A program made the translations under genes and the position numbers. DNA of 64,000 bases. Source: Flavobacterium sp. GTDB lineage: Bacteria; Bacteroidota; Bacteroidia; Flavobacteriales; Flavobacteriaceae. The notes below the pieces were generated by a model, which was not told the DNA's origin, searched no databases, and saw only the letters and a list, made by a program, of their open reading frames with translations. The DNA lies in contig NZ_JAQVCH010000001.1 in the NCBI RefSeq assembly GCF_028689845.1, positions 186,001-250,000 on the forward strand, in the 5' to 3' direction. Within the stretch, counting starts at the first letter, position 1, and each line of letters begins with the position of its first letter. Shown in pieces: positions 53,801 through 62,025 of this stretch.

Positions 53801-54212
53801 AATTTGGCGGAATAACGATAGCTGGAATTTGGTCCATCACCGTTCCGTCGGGATGGGTTAATGTGATGGTTTCTCCTCCAGAGCTAATACCAAAGTTGGT
53901 ATGCAAAGGGAATTCTGGATTTGATCGGTTTTTACTAGAACACCAAACCAAAAGATGTTCACCAGGTTGCATTATAAAATCAGGAAAAACCCACTTAAAG
54001 AGGTTTGTGTTGTCTGATAATCCGTAACCCGAAAGGTTTATATTTGCAGCACTCGTATTATAAAGTTCAATCCAATCTTCATAACTACCATCCTCGTCAG
54101 TATTTACAGTTGAATTGGAAGTGACAAACTCGTTTATCACGACGTTTTGGGCCTTTGTACTTAAAAAAAGGAATAAAAAGCCAATTAAAAAATATTTTTT
54201 ATGTGTTTTCAT
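50859..54212 (-). CDS. Secreted CotH-kinase / lamin-tail protein with T9SS type A C-terminal domain
   Basis: 1117 residues. Signal peptide at residues 1-21 (ends STKAQ). Order of parts: lamin-tail domain (about 22-130, VVINEFVTSNSTVNTDEDGS), a chitobiase C-terminal-type domain (about 180-250, VTLIYTLDGSEPT), a CotH kinase-like domain (about 290-680, LILRNSGNDVSSTYFRDAFI, LLNGEYWGILNMRERFDRHY), a Bacterial_repeat-2-like stretch (PGYVFSHWTGASISPESEIT), a carbohydrate-binding-like region and the type A sorting signal (LKFNVYPNPVSEILYIVHSY, IKKIIKL). CotH domains phosphorylate proteins in spores; here the protein is exported by the type IX system to the surface. It is the first gene of a divergent minus-strand unit inside the polysaccharide region. 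Confidence 0.85.
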   Translation of the reverse strand: MKTHKKYFLIGFLFLFLSTKAQNVVINEFVTSNSTVNTDEDGSYEDWIELYNTSAANINLSGYGLSDNTNLFKWVFPDFIMQPGEHLLVWCSSKNRSNPEFPLHTNFGISSGGETITLTHPDGTVMDQIPAIVIPPNFSYGRAPSGSLTFSIFQEPTPGFLNSIDGAPDTLSPPELSVDSGFYSEGFTLTLTHPDPEVTLIYTLDGSEPTLENLNGKSYFYKNQYEEFPGQSSGELLEQSYATQLYEEPIEIIDRSNLPNKIASISSTFHQVPFYIPTNPIFKGTVVRTKALKEGTLSSETITRSYFISPEEANRFSIPVVSISLDESQFFNYDNGIYVAGKDFDDWRLENPDGDAVWADANYKQKGEITEKKANLSFFENGNEILNQDIGIRLNGNFTRISPNKSLRLYARSEYGSGSFNHAFFDESSYSSFKRLILRNSGNDVSSTYFRDAFIQRMVKHMNFETQAYQPVITLLNGEYWGILNMRERFDRHYFERVFGIIDGDLDFLEYNGTIVEEGDSEHYMAMFDYISTHNLVETDHYNYVKTQMDPDNFIDHFIANIYAANTDWPHNNIEFWRKRTDQYQPDAPYGQDGRWRWVLKDTDFGFGGTGVPQSYEDNTLAFATSTGGDEILNPEWSTLVLRKLLENTTFKNSFINRFADMLNTTFLPERVVGVIYEMKSGIEAEIQEHRFRWSTIGSMEEWQSNIDVMIEFSNERPTYQRNHILEKFNIDSTLQAHLNVLDETQGFIQINTIEILATTPGVQENPYPWNGVYFKNIPITLKAIAKPGYVFSHWTGASISPESEITLTPATDFEITAHFVSSQDVVEDIPIYFWTIDSNVPNNEALTEIYSTFDLASQGLLRYESCLAGYPFDNTHPNWRKASMERRNSPTDLNYIPEANNEIPFELSNMRGLQIKQPFQNDGFENQLIFELSTTAYQDILMGFAAKNENAAHTILVDYSITENTTEWTTAGLENSSFSLSDDYQTYEIDFSAIDGVNNNQNFKMRLRFDGENMTLDNGDRVTFNNFSVKGSTYTFKIPDNLPLKFNVYPNPVSEILYIVHSYPTVDFKLFSIDGKLVESGTLTGLKINISTLQKGLYILQLEVDGKKEIKKIIKL

Positions 54213-54240
54213 ACGTAGATTGTTCAGTCTAAGAATTTTG

Positions 54241-54248
54241 CAAAAATA
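54241..54248 (-). promoter_or_regulatory. Bacteroidetes -7 promoter element for the CotH gene
   Basis: TATTTTTG on the minus strand, 29-36 bases before the start codon at 54212. Confidence 0.4.
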
Positions 54249-54422
54249 AGTAATTTTTTTATAATCAGTTTAATTACAATTAAATATATCCTAGAACTAT
54301 GCCAAATAGCTTTAAAATGAATACATTTAACTAAGAATATCTTTGCCCTACATTGGTTTTTTTATAGCTAATTCAAAAATTATTCATACGATTTTTAAGT
54401 AGGAAAAAAATAAAAATAAGTA

Positions 54423-54430
54423 TATATTTG
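54423..54430 (+). promoter_or_regulatory. Bacteroidetes -7 promoter element of the GtrB-like gene
   Basis: TATATTTG at 54423-54430. It overlaps an upstream in-frame TTG (54428), which argues that translation starts instead at the TTG at 54467. Confidence 0.55.
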
Positions 54431-54466
54431 GGTCATCAAATTAATTTTTATAAACCAGTATCAATC

Positions 54467-55399
54467 TTGAAATTATCAATAGTTTCTCCTGTTTACAGAG
54501 CTGAAAAAGAGCTTGAAGAACTTGTTACAAGAATAAAAAATGCAACACCAACTTCGGTTTTAGCTCTTGAGATTATTCTTGTAGACGATTATAGTCCAGA
54601 TGAATCTTGGAGAGAAATAGAAAGGCTTTCCAGAATTTATCCAGAAATTATTGGGGTTAAATTAAGTAGAAATTTTGGTCAGCATTATGCCATTACAGCG
54701 GGATTAGATCAAGCAACAGGCGATTATATTGTAGTGATGGATTGTGATTTGCAAGACAAACCAGAAGAAATTTCTAAACTATTACAAAAAGCTCAAGAAG
54801 GTTATGATATTGTTTTGGCTAGACGTTTTAACAGACAAGATTCTTTCATGAAGAAATTGTTTTCAAAAACCTTTTATAAAACCTTGGGCTACTTAACGGG
54901 CTCTAAACAAGACGCAACTGTTGCTAATTTTGGAATTTATAAAAAGAATGTAATCAAAGAAGTTAGTAGCCTTAGAGAAAGTATTCGTTATTTTCCTACG
55001 ATGGTTAAATGGGTTGGGTTTAAAACGGCTTATGTTGATGTAGAACACGCATCTAGGCAGCAAGGAGAATCTAACTATAACTTAAAAAAGATGCTTAACC
55101 TGGCGTTGGATATCATATTGGCATTTAGCGATAAACCACTGCGGTTAATTATCAAATTAGGAATGTCCATTGCCTTTATTTCTATTTTAATGGCGATTTA
55201 TGCGATTTACAGTAAAATGACAGGCGAAGTTTCCGTTTCTGGTTATGCAAGTTTAATCACGAGTATATGGTTTTTAAGCGGTTGTATTTTAATAACGTTA
55301 GGTGTTATTGGTTTATATGTGGGTAAGATATTTGAAGGCGTTAAAAACAGACCACTTTATATTGTTGAAAAAAAAGTGAATTCGCAAGAAAATGACTGA
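54467..55399 (+). CDS. GtrB-like polyprenyl-phosphate glycosyltransferase (family 2)
   Basis: 310 residues from the TTG at 54467. An upstream TTG at 54428 would sit inside the promoter. GT-A fold with the DPM1/GtrB landmarks: LSIVSPVYRAEKELEELV, IILVDDYSPDESW (DD of the sugar-nucleotide site), LSRNFGQHYAITAGLDQATG and VMDCDLQDKPEEI (DxD-like). Two C-terminal membrane helices (about 220-245 and 255-280). These enzymes load a sugar onto the lipid carrier, for later transfer by a GtrII-type membrane enzyme such as that at 57225. Its last 8 bases overlap the next gene. Confidence 0.85.
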   Translation: MKLSIVSPVYRAEKELEELVTRIKNATPTSVLALEIILVDDYSPDESWREIERLSRIYPEIIGVKLSRNFGQHYAITAGLDQATGDYIVVMDCDLQDKPEEISKLLQKAQEGYDIVLARRFNRQDSFMKKLFSKTFYKTLGYLTGSKQDATVANFGIYKKNVIKEVSSLRESIRYFPTMVKWVGFKTAYVDVEHASRQQGESNYNLKKMLNLALDIILAFSDKPLRLIIKLGMSIAFISILMAIYAIYSKMTGEVSVSGYASLITSIWFLSGCILITLGVIGLYVGKIFEGVKNRPLYIVEKKVNSQEND

Positions 55400-56072
55400 G
55401 ATTAAAAGATTAGATTGGGATTCGGATTTTTTTGGAATTGAAGTAGGTGAGTTATTCACAAATTCAACAAATTTTGTGGTTAATTCTGATTTTGATTTAA
55501 TTTATGTAAAATCAGACATTAAAACGGATGTTGAAATTACAAGTTTTGAAAAATCGTTTACCGAAAACAAAGTAGTTTACCAAAAGGATTTAGTACTAGT
55601 AAACGATTCAAATTCAGCAATCAAAGAAATTTCAGAAATAGAGTATTCCATCGAAGAACTTTATGAACTAGCTTTTGAAAGCGGAAAACACAGCCGATTC
55701 AAATTAGATTATAAAATAGAGAAGCATAAGTTTTTTGAATTATATGAATTATGGGTAGTCAATTCGTTGAATAAAAAGTTTGCCGATGAAGTTTTGATTT
55801 ATAAAGAAGATTCAAAAATCATTGGTTTTGTTTCTTATAAAATAACCGATACTTTTGCCACCATTGGTTTAATTGCAGTTAATCTGAACCATCAAGGTAA
55901 AGGAATTGGCAAAGGATTAATTCACCAAGTAGAAAATAAATTAATTCAAAAAAACATTTTCGAATTACGAATACCAACTCAAGAATCAAATGTACAAGCC
56001 TGTTTTTTTTATGAAAAATTGGGTTATGAAAAATTTCAAATAACAATTATAAACCATTTTTGGAAAAGATGA
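55392..56072 (+). CDS. GNAT acetyltransferase, WecD/FdtC-like (dTDP-amino-sugar N-acetylation)
   Basis: 226 residues. It opens with the WecD-type start IKRLDWDSDFFGIEVGEL, has SRFKLDYKIEKHKFFELYEL in the middle, and ends with the acetyl-CoA loop LNHQGKGIGKGLIHQVENKL, then a GNAT C-terminal part with VQACFFYEKLGYEKFQ. The gene overlaps its upstream glycosyltransferase (8 bases) and its downstream aminotransferase (ATGA), and WecD acetylates the amine made by WecE-type enzymes, so dTDP-Fuc4N is the likely substrate. Substrate identity is inferred from context. Confidence 0.82.
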   Translation: MTEIKRLDWDSDFFGIEVGELFTNSTNFVVNSDFDLIYVKSDIKTDVEITSFEKSFTENKVVYQKDLVLVNDSNSAIKEISEIEYSIEELYELAFESGKHSRFKLDYKIEKHKFFELYELWVVNSLNKKFADEVLIYKEDSKIIGFVSYKITDTFATIGLIAVNLNHQGKGIGKGLIHQVENKLIQKNIFELRIPTQESNVQACFFYEKLGYEKFQITIINHFWKR

Positions 56073-57199
56073 TTCCATTTAACAAACCTTACTTAACCGG
56101 AAACGAAACGCATTATATTGAAGATGCTGTAAAATCAGGCAAAATTTCTGGCAATGGAAAATATACCCAAAAATGTCAACAATTTTTTGAAGATAAATAC
56201 GGTTTCAAAAAAACGTTGTTAACCACTTCTTGTACCGATGCACTCGAAATGGCAGCCATTTTGATAAACATTAAAGAAGGAGATGAAGTAATTATGCCTT
56301 CTTACACTTTTGTTTCTACAGCCAATGCTTTTGTGCTACGTGGAGCCAAAATAGTTTTTGCAGACAGCAAAAAAGACCATCCTAATATAGATGAAACCAA
56401 AATAGAATCATTAATTACATCCAAAACAAAAGCCATTGTCCCCGTTCATTATGCAGGCGTTGCCTGTGAGATGGATACGATTATGGATTTGGCTGCAACG
56501 TATAATTTGTTTGTGATAGAAGATGCCGCTCAAGCCATCGATAGTTTTTATATTGGTGAAGATGGCGTAAAAAAAGCATTGGGTTCTATCGGACACTTGG
56601 CTGCTTTTTCATTTCATGAAACTAAAAATATTATTTCAGGTGAAGGTGGATTATTAGCAATAAACGATGAACAATTTATCAATAGAGCAGAAAGTATTTG
56701 GGAAAAAGGAACCAATCGTTCTTCGTTTTTTAGAGGAGAAGTAGATAAATACGGCTGGGTTGATGTGGGAAGTTCTTTTCTTCCTTCAGAAATTATTGCG
56801 GCTTTCTTATGGGCACAATTAGAAAATTTGGATAAAATTCAAAACCGAAGAAAAGAAATTTGGGAAAATTATCACAAAAATCTAAAGGAATGGGCCGCAA
56901 AAAACGAGATAAGCCTTCCAATTATTCCAAAATATGCAACCAATAATGCCCACATGTTTTACTTAGTTTGTAAAAATTTAGAACAACGAACAAGCTTAAT
57001 TGAACACCTAAAAAAGAACGATATTTTAGCGGTTTTTCATTACATCAGCTTGCACGAAAGTCCTTTTTATGCTTCAAAATATGAGGGTGAACCATTGAAG
57101 GAAACAGATAGGTATACAGACACTTTGGTTAGATTACCTCTTTTTTATGAATTAAATTTTGATAAAGTAATCGAAGTACTTATTAAATCAGCACTTTAA
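56069..57199 (+). CDS. wecE: dTDP-4-amino-4,6-dideoxygalactose transaminase
   Basis: 376 residues from the ATG at 56069, which overlaps the preceding stop as ATGA; the in-frame TTG 9 bases earlier was rejected. Type I PLP enzyme of the DegT/DnrJ/EryC1 group: IPFNKPYLTGNETHYIEDAV, LTTSCTDALEMAAILINIK, EVIMPSYTFVSTANAF, VIEDAAQAIDSFY and the Schiff-base lysine in SFHETKNIISGEGG. RffA/WecE enzymes convert dTDP-4-keto-6-deoxyglucose to dTDP-4-amino-4,6-dideoxygalactose. The needed dTDP-4-keto sugar would come from RfbB, whose gene is not in the window. Confidence 0.93.
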   Translation: MIPFNKPYLTGNETHYIEDAVKSGKISGNGKYTQKCQQFFEDKYGFKKTLLTTSCTDALEMAAILINIKEGDEVIMPSYTFVSTANAFVLRGAKIVFADSKKDHPNIDETKIESLITSKTKAIVPVHYAGVACEMDTIMDLAATYNLFVIEDAAQAIDSFYIGEDGVKKALGSIGHLAAFSFHETKNIISGEGGLLAINDEQFINRAESIWEKGTNRSSFFRGEVDKYGWVDVGSSFLPSEIIAAFLWAQLENLDKIQNRRKEIWENYHKNLKEWAAKNEISLPIIPKYATNNAHMFYLVCKNLEQRTSLIEHLKKNDILAVFHYISLHESPFYASKYEGEPLKETDRYTDTLVRLPLFYELNFDKVIEVLIKSAL

Positions 57200-57224
57200 T
57201 TTCAATGGATATTTTCTAATTCGT

Positions 57225-58721
57225 TTATTCAAAATAAAGCCGCGAACCTTTTTCATTTCCTAGTTTTACCACAACCACATCATTAAACATTTTAATAGAT
57301 TCTTGGTTGGGCCATATTGGCATTTTATTGATTGAATCTTTAAACGTATCAAACTTTTCTTTTGAGTCAATCATTTTATATTCTGCAACATCTGCACCTT
57401 TAAAAAAGTTAACAATTCGGTAATTATTACCATTATCCCACATAAAAATAGAACCACCAAAAATTTCAGATTTTCTCAGCCTAAATTTTTCGTGATATTC
57501 ATATGGAAAATAGCCATAGAAGTAAATTACTTTTTCTGTTGTAAAAAATTCAGGATATTTAGTTTGAATAATAGCATCTATTTTCTCTGCTATTTTTTTA
57601 TCGTGTTTAAATATTTTATTAGCAGAATAAAAAAGATTTGTAACAAAGTAAATATTAGTAATTACAATTAATATAACCACAATTTTAGAAGCTAATAAAG
57701 AGTTTAGTTTGAAATTATTAATTGAAAAAACAAGAATAAAAGCAAAAACTAAATTTGATGTTAGATATAAACGAGGAGGATGATAGCCATTTGTGATAAT
57801 GGAAGACATTAAAAACGGCAAAATTAGTAGAATTATAAGTGAAATTAAACGAACAAATAGTAGTTTTTTATTAAATACAAATGATGCAATTAAAACTAGA
57901 CTTGAAATTAAAATTAAAACAAAGGTTTGTGAACCATAATAAAAATTTCCCACAAGATTTTTTAGCCAAATGGAACAAAAATCTAGAAATTGATTGTTTG
58001 ATTCTCCAGAAATAAAAGAAGAAAGATAGCCACTTCCTTCAATTGGAGGACAAATAATTTTGACAGATAAATAATATAATAATAAGGAAAGTAATATAAT
58101 TCCCCCAAAAAGGATAAGATTTTTAAATTCATATTTAAAATTAAAGGAATCTTGAAAAGTGCTTTGAAAAAAAAGAAGTATGGCAATTACTACCGGTACA
58201 AATATAAATGCTTGATACATTGACAAGGTAAACATTAATAGTAATGCTACAGATAAAAAAACAAACCCTTTTTTTACAATTGATTTTTCATTTATACTTT
58301 TCAAAAATAACTCTACGCTCAAAACAGATAATAAAACTCCCAAAGCGGCAATATCGGCCATCATACCAAAAACGACTTGATAAGAGATTTGTGGGAAAGT
58401 GATAAATAAAGCACAAAAAAAGTAAGCTTGAATACCCTTAAATTTAAACAAATTAGATAGCCGAATCGCAGCTAAACTAAAAATAAAAAGACTTAGTAAA
58501 AGCGAAAAATACTGTAAATGTCCTTTAAACAAATGGTATCTAATTAAATTTTGTCCCCATCTTCCCAGATCTAATCCATAATCAGGAAAAATAGGAATTT
58601 CATTGTCAATAGTTAAGGTAAAATTTGTTAAAGCAAAACCATAGGTAATTATGGCTAACAAAAAAGAAAAAGAAAATAATTTATAAAAATAAGTGTCTTT
58701 TGCAATTGATGTTGTAATCAT
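57225..58721 (-). CDS. GtrII-like polytopic membrane glucosyltransferase
   Basis: 498 residues with about ten to eleven membrane helices and a C-terminal soluble part (about 390-498). The N-terminal LTIDNEIPIFPDYGLDLGRW, GQNLIRYHLFKGHLQY and the helix after PQISYQVVFGMMADIAALGV are the pattern of the GtrII family (serotype-converting O-antigen glucosyltransferases), which use the polyprenyl-phosphate sugar made by GtrB. A GtrB-like enzyme is encoded at 54467. It lies on the opposite strand from its neighbours and converges with wecE. No GtrA-type flippase was seen between them. Confidence 0.72.
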   Translation of the reverse strand: MITTSIAKDTYFYKLFSFSFLLAIITYGFALTNFTLTIDNEIPIFPDYGLDLGRWGQNLIRYHLFKGHLQYFSLLLSLFIFSLAAIRLSNLFKFKGIQAYFFCALFITFPQISYQVVFGMMADIAALGVLLSVLSVELFLKSINEKSIVKKGFVFLSVALLLMFTLSMYQAFIFVPVVIAILLFFQSTFQDSFNFKYEFKNLILFGGIILLSLLLYYLSVKIICPPIEGSGYLSSFISGESNNQFLDFCSIWLKNLVGNFYYGSQTFVLILISSLVLIASFVFNKKLLFVRLISLIILLILPFLMSSIITNGYHPPRLYLTSNLVFAFILVFSINNFKLNSLLASKIVVILIVITNIYFVTNLFYSANKIFKHDKKIAEKIDAIIQTKYPEFFTTEKVIYFYGYFPYEYHEKFRLRKSEIFGGSIFMWDNGNNYRIVNFFKGADVAEYKMIDSKEKFDTFKDSINKMPIWPNQESIKMFNDVVVVKLGNEKGSRLYFE

Positions 58722-58816
58722 GATTATTAAATTTAGATAAATTTGCTATTGAGTTGAATAATTATTTTCTTTGTGCAAGATATAAATTAAGTCTTAACTA
58801 AGTTATTTAAAAATAA

Positions 58817-59368
58817 ATGAAAATTAAAAAAATATTTTTTTTATCATTGACTGTAATTACCGCAATAAGCTGTAAAAATGATACCAAATCAAATGACACT
58901 ATTTCTTCAGATTCAGAACAAAACATTATTTCTGCAAAAGTTTTCAAAGTAACACTAAATGCAATTTCAAAGAAAGATGATGATTTCTGTTTTTTATATA
59001 CAGAAGACAGTTCTATTGATTTTAAAGAAGGTGTTTGGAAAGAAGTAAAAGGATCTTTAGATGAACAATCAATTGAGTTTCTTTTTCCTGCAAAAGTGCA
59101 ACCAACCCAACTAAGGTTAGATTTAGGACAAAATCTAGACCAAGAAGATATTGTCATTAAATCGATAAAGTTCGAGTATAATGGAAACGAAAGAGAAATT
59201 AAAGGATTTGAAATGGGTGTTTTTTTTAGAGCAGATGATTCAAAGTGTACTTTTGACCCTATAACAGGAGTTGTTAAAGCTACTTCTAAAGAAGGTGTTA
59301 GACAAACACCTTCTCTTTATCCGCATGAATCTGTTCAAGCAGCAGAACTTCCAAAGTTATTTCAATAA
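58817..59368 (+). CDS. Small lipoprotein, unknown function
   Basis: 183 residues. Lipoprotein signal with lipobox (MKIKKIFFLSLTVITAISCK, Cys at residue 19). The mature part is a mixed beta domain (VFKVTLNAISKKDDDFCFLY, SIEFLFPAKVQPTQLRLDLG, IKSIKFEYNGNEREIKGFEM) and a Pro-rich end. Not recognised. It lies divergent from the GtrII-like gene and before the flippase; any link to surface glycan is by location only. Confidence 0.7.
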   Translation: MKIKKIFFLSLTVITAISCKNDTKSNDTISSDSEQNIISAKVFKVTLNAISKKDDDFCFLYTEDSSIDFKEGVWKEVKGSLDEQSIEFLFPAKVQPTQLRLDLGQNLDQEDIVIKSIKFEYNGNEREIKGFEMGVFFRADDSKCTFDPITGVVKATSKEGVRQTPSLYPHESVQAAELPKLFQ

Positions 59369-59423
59369 TATATTTTGTGGTTTTATAATTAAGAACTACT
59401 TTATTAATAGTGTTTAAAACCCT

Positions 59424-59466
59424 AAACCATTAATTTTCAACTTGAAATTTAATGGTTTTTTCTTTT
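59424..59466 (+). terminator. Intrinsic terminator after the lipoprotein gene
   Basis: Stem AAACCATTAATTTTC / GAAATTTAATGGTTT with one mismatch, loop AACTT, then TTTTTTCTTTTT. Confidence 0.85.
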
Positions 59467-59511
59467 TAAATCAACTCAATTAAAAGTATTTTTACCATTC
59501 AATCAAAAGAG

Positions 59512-60774
59512 GTGAAAACTTTTCATAATTTAAAAAACAATAAGCAGGTTCAAAACTTCTCCATTTATGGAATTGGTCAATTGTTTAATTTGCTCACTCC
59601 ATTACTGGTTGCTCCTTATGTCATTATAATATGTGGTGAAGAAGGATTTGGAAAAGCGGGTATTGGACTTTCCTTTGTTTTTATTCTAACCGTACTTGTT
59701 GATTTTGCCTCTGGAATTAATGGTGTAAAAGATGTTTCGGTCTATCGAGAAGAGCTTAAGAAGGTACAGAAAATCGCCAATACGTTATTTTCCATCAAAC
59801 TCTTTGCGTTACTTTTTATTCTTTTGCTCGCAAGCGGCTTTATCGTTTTTGTTCCGTTTTTAAATCAAGAAAAAGAATTGTACTTTTTGAGTCTCGTTTT
59901 TTTGGTTTCACAAGCGTTTAATCCTACTTGGTTTTTACAAGGAATTGAAAAGTTCAAAATCATATCTTTCCTCTCTATTACTGGAAAAATAATGTATATC
60001 GTATTAGTACTTCTACTAGTAACTAAAAAAGAAGATTATATTTTTGTCAATTTTTATTTTGGAATAAGTGCTTTATTCGTTCATTTAATCGGAATGGGTT
60101 GGTTAATAAGAAACAAATTTTTAGTTTTAAAAAAACCAGCTAAAGCAGACGTTTTGTCAATTTTTAGTCGTGATTATAAACTCACGTTATCTCAATTGTT
60201 ATTGTCGTTACAACAATATTCACCTATTTTGATTGTAGGTTTTTTTGGCAACAGTAGCTTAGCCGGACAGTATAAAATCATCGAACAAATCATCATGATT
60301 TTTAGAACTTATTTACAAGTTTTATTTAACTTTATTTTTCCAAGGGTTTGCTTTTTGTTAGCTAAAGACCATAAAATTGGAATTAAGAATTGGAAGATTT
60401 TTAATGGAGCTAATTTTTTATTAATTCTTTTAGCGTGTATCGTTTTATTTGTCTTTACACCAGAAGTGCTGGGCTTTTTTAATGCTTCGTCTATCGTAGA
60501 ACTCACTTTTTATTTGCGTTTTGCTGCTTTTTTACCCTTGCTTTATGCCGTGAGTATACCGTTGCAACAATTGATTTTAGGTTACAGTTATCAAAAACAA
60601 TATGTCAACATCACCACGGGAGCAGCAGTTTTTTTAATTGTTACCATTATTGCCATGTTTTCATTTTGGCAATTAATGGGTGTGTTCTCCATTTTAATAC
60701 TCACCGAAGTGATGGTCATAATAATGTATCTTTACACCCTTAGAACTAAATTTTTTAATAAACCGATTTCATAA
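59512..60774 (+). CDS. wzx: Wzx-type polysaccharide flippase
   Basis: 420 residues from a GTG start; no better ATG is available near the conserved NNKQVQNFSIYGIGQLFNLL. Twelve or so membrane helices in the MATE-like oligosaccharide flippase (polysaccharide_synt) pattern, with LLTPLLVAPYVIIICGEEGF, GKAGIGLSFVFILTVLVDFA, FNPTWFLQGIEKFKIISFLS and SQLLLSLQQYSPILIVGFFG. Moves lipid-linked sugar units to the periplasmic face. The gene is 6 bases from the next one. Confidence 0.87.
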   Translation: MKTFHNLKNNKQVQNFSIYGIGQLFNLLTPLLVAPYVIIICGEEGFGKAGIGLSFVFILTVLVDFASGINGVKDVSVYREELKKVQKIANTLFSIKLFALLFILLLASGFIVFVPFLNQEKELYFLSLVFLVSQAFNPTWFLQGIEKFKIISFLSITGKIMYIVLVLLLVTKKEDYIFVNFYFGISALFVHLIGMGWLIRNKFLVLKKPAKADVLSIFSRDYKLTLSQLLLSLQQYSPILIVGFFGNSSLAGQYKIIEQIIMIFRTYLQVLFNFIFPRVCFLLAKDHKIGIKNWKIFNGANFLLILLACIVLFVFTPEVLGFFNASSIVELTFYLRFAAFLPLLYAVSIPLQQLILGYSYQKQYVNITTGAAVFLIVTIIAMFSFWQLMGVFSILILTEVMVIIMYLYTLRTKFFNKPIS

Positions 60775-60780
60775 ATAGTA

Positions 60781-62025
60781 ATGCCGATACGGATTTCAAA
60801 AAATAGTTTATATCAAATTCTCTTTGCACTTTGCGTCGCGGTTCCCTATTTAAATAATTATGAACTCACTTTTTTAGTTTGGGGATTTACTGTTTTAGTG
60901 ACGATACAACGGAGCTACTCCATTGCATTTTTTTTGCAAATTTTGCTTTTCAGCGGAATTTTTATCCTAGCTTTTTTTAGTAGTTTTTTTAATGAATGGA
61001 CAACCTATAATTTTATTCGGGATGCAACTTATTTAGTAAAACCCGTATTAGGCTTATTAATTGGTTATCAATTGTGTAAGTCTAAATTAGAAAATCCACT
61101 TAAAACAGTTATTTACACCGGAATTCTTTTAGCCATCATTCATTTATGGATAGTGTTTTACGGAATTACCTTTGTGGGTTTTAGAAACATACATCAAATT
61201 CGTACGTATTCTGGCTATTTTAGTGATTATGAGGTTTATGTGATAATTCTTGTGATTTTTCACCGTGATTTTAATTTGGAAATTTCACCAACGCAAAAAA
61301 GATGGTTTCTTACAATCCTTGTGTTTTCTTCTTTGTTTTATCTTTCACGAACCAATTTTATCCAATTCGGAATTTTATATTTGGCTCTCAAAGGATTTTT
61401 TATCCTTGACAAAAGAAAACTAGTTGCGTTGATTTCGGTTATTTTTATGGGTTTGCTAACCTATTCTGCAATTGTTTATTATAATCCCAAAAGAAACGGT
61501 AAAGGAATTGAAGCCTTTTTATACAAAGTTAAAATTGCACCTACAGAACCGTTTAAAACCAGAATCAACACCGAAGATTATAAAGATTTTAACGATAATT
61601 ATCGTTCCGTTGAAAACATAAATACCGTTAACCAAATGACGAACGATGGTTGGTTTTCGGTACTTTTCGGAAATGGTTTAGGCTCAAGAGTTGACCTTAA
61701 AAAAGAAGTTTGGCTAGACGATACCAAATTGCGTTTTATCTCCATTTTGCATAATGGATTTATGACTGTTTTTTTAAAAGCTGGATTAATAGGCGTTTTC
61801 ATTCTCTTTGCTTCTATTTTTCTGTTGTTTAGAAAGCAAAAATCAGAACCACTTTTAATTAATAAAATCAATTATTTATTAACAGGAACCGCCTTGTTCT
61901 TATTTATTTCGTATTGGGTTTTCATGGGGTTTTATTTTAAAGCAGATACCAAATCTATTTTGGTCGGCTTACTTTTGGCTTATGCCGAAAAAATAAAACG
62001 TGAAAACACTATTGCTTTAAAATAG
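60781..62025 (+). CDS. Wzy-like O-antigen polymerase / ligase family membrane protein
   Basis: 414 residues with about eleven membrane helices and a large external loop (about 240-305) holding the charged stretch APTEPFKTRINTEDYKDFND and a following GLGSRVDLKKEVW. The GxGxGSR-type loop before a helix is seen in Wzy and WaaL proteins (SVLFGNGLGSRVD). Together with the flippase it makes a Wzx/Wzy pair. Polymerase and ligase cannot be told apart here. Its 3' end overlaps the convergent epimerase by 17 bases. Confidence 0.78.
   Translation: MPIRISKNSLYQILFALCVAVPYLNNYELTFLVWGFTVLVTIQRSYSIAFFLQILLFSGIFILAFFSSFFNEWTTYNFIRDATYLVKPVLGLLIGYQLCKSKLENPLKTVIYTGILLAIIHLWIVFYGITFVGFRNIHQIRTYSGYFSDYEVYVIILVIFHRDFNLEISPTQKRWFLTILVFSSLFYLSRTNFIQFGILYLALKGFFILDKRKLVALISVIFMGLLTYSAIVYYNPKRNGKGIEAFLYKVKIAPTEPFKTRINTEDYKDFNDNYRSVENINTVNQMTNDGWFSVLFGNGLGSRVDLKKEVWLDDTKLRFISILHNGFMTVFLKAGLIGVFILFASIFLLFRKQKSEPLLINKINYLLTGTALFLFISYWVFMGFYFKADTKSILVGLLLAYAEKIKRENTIALK

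Noticed and set aside
54428..54466. Longer start (TTG at 54428) for the GtrB-like gene
   Set aside because: That codon overlaps the TATATTTG promoter element and the extra residues precede the conserved LSIVSPVYRAE start.
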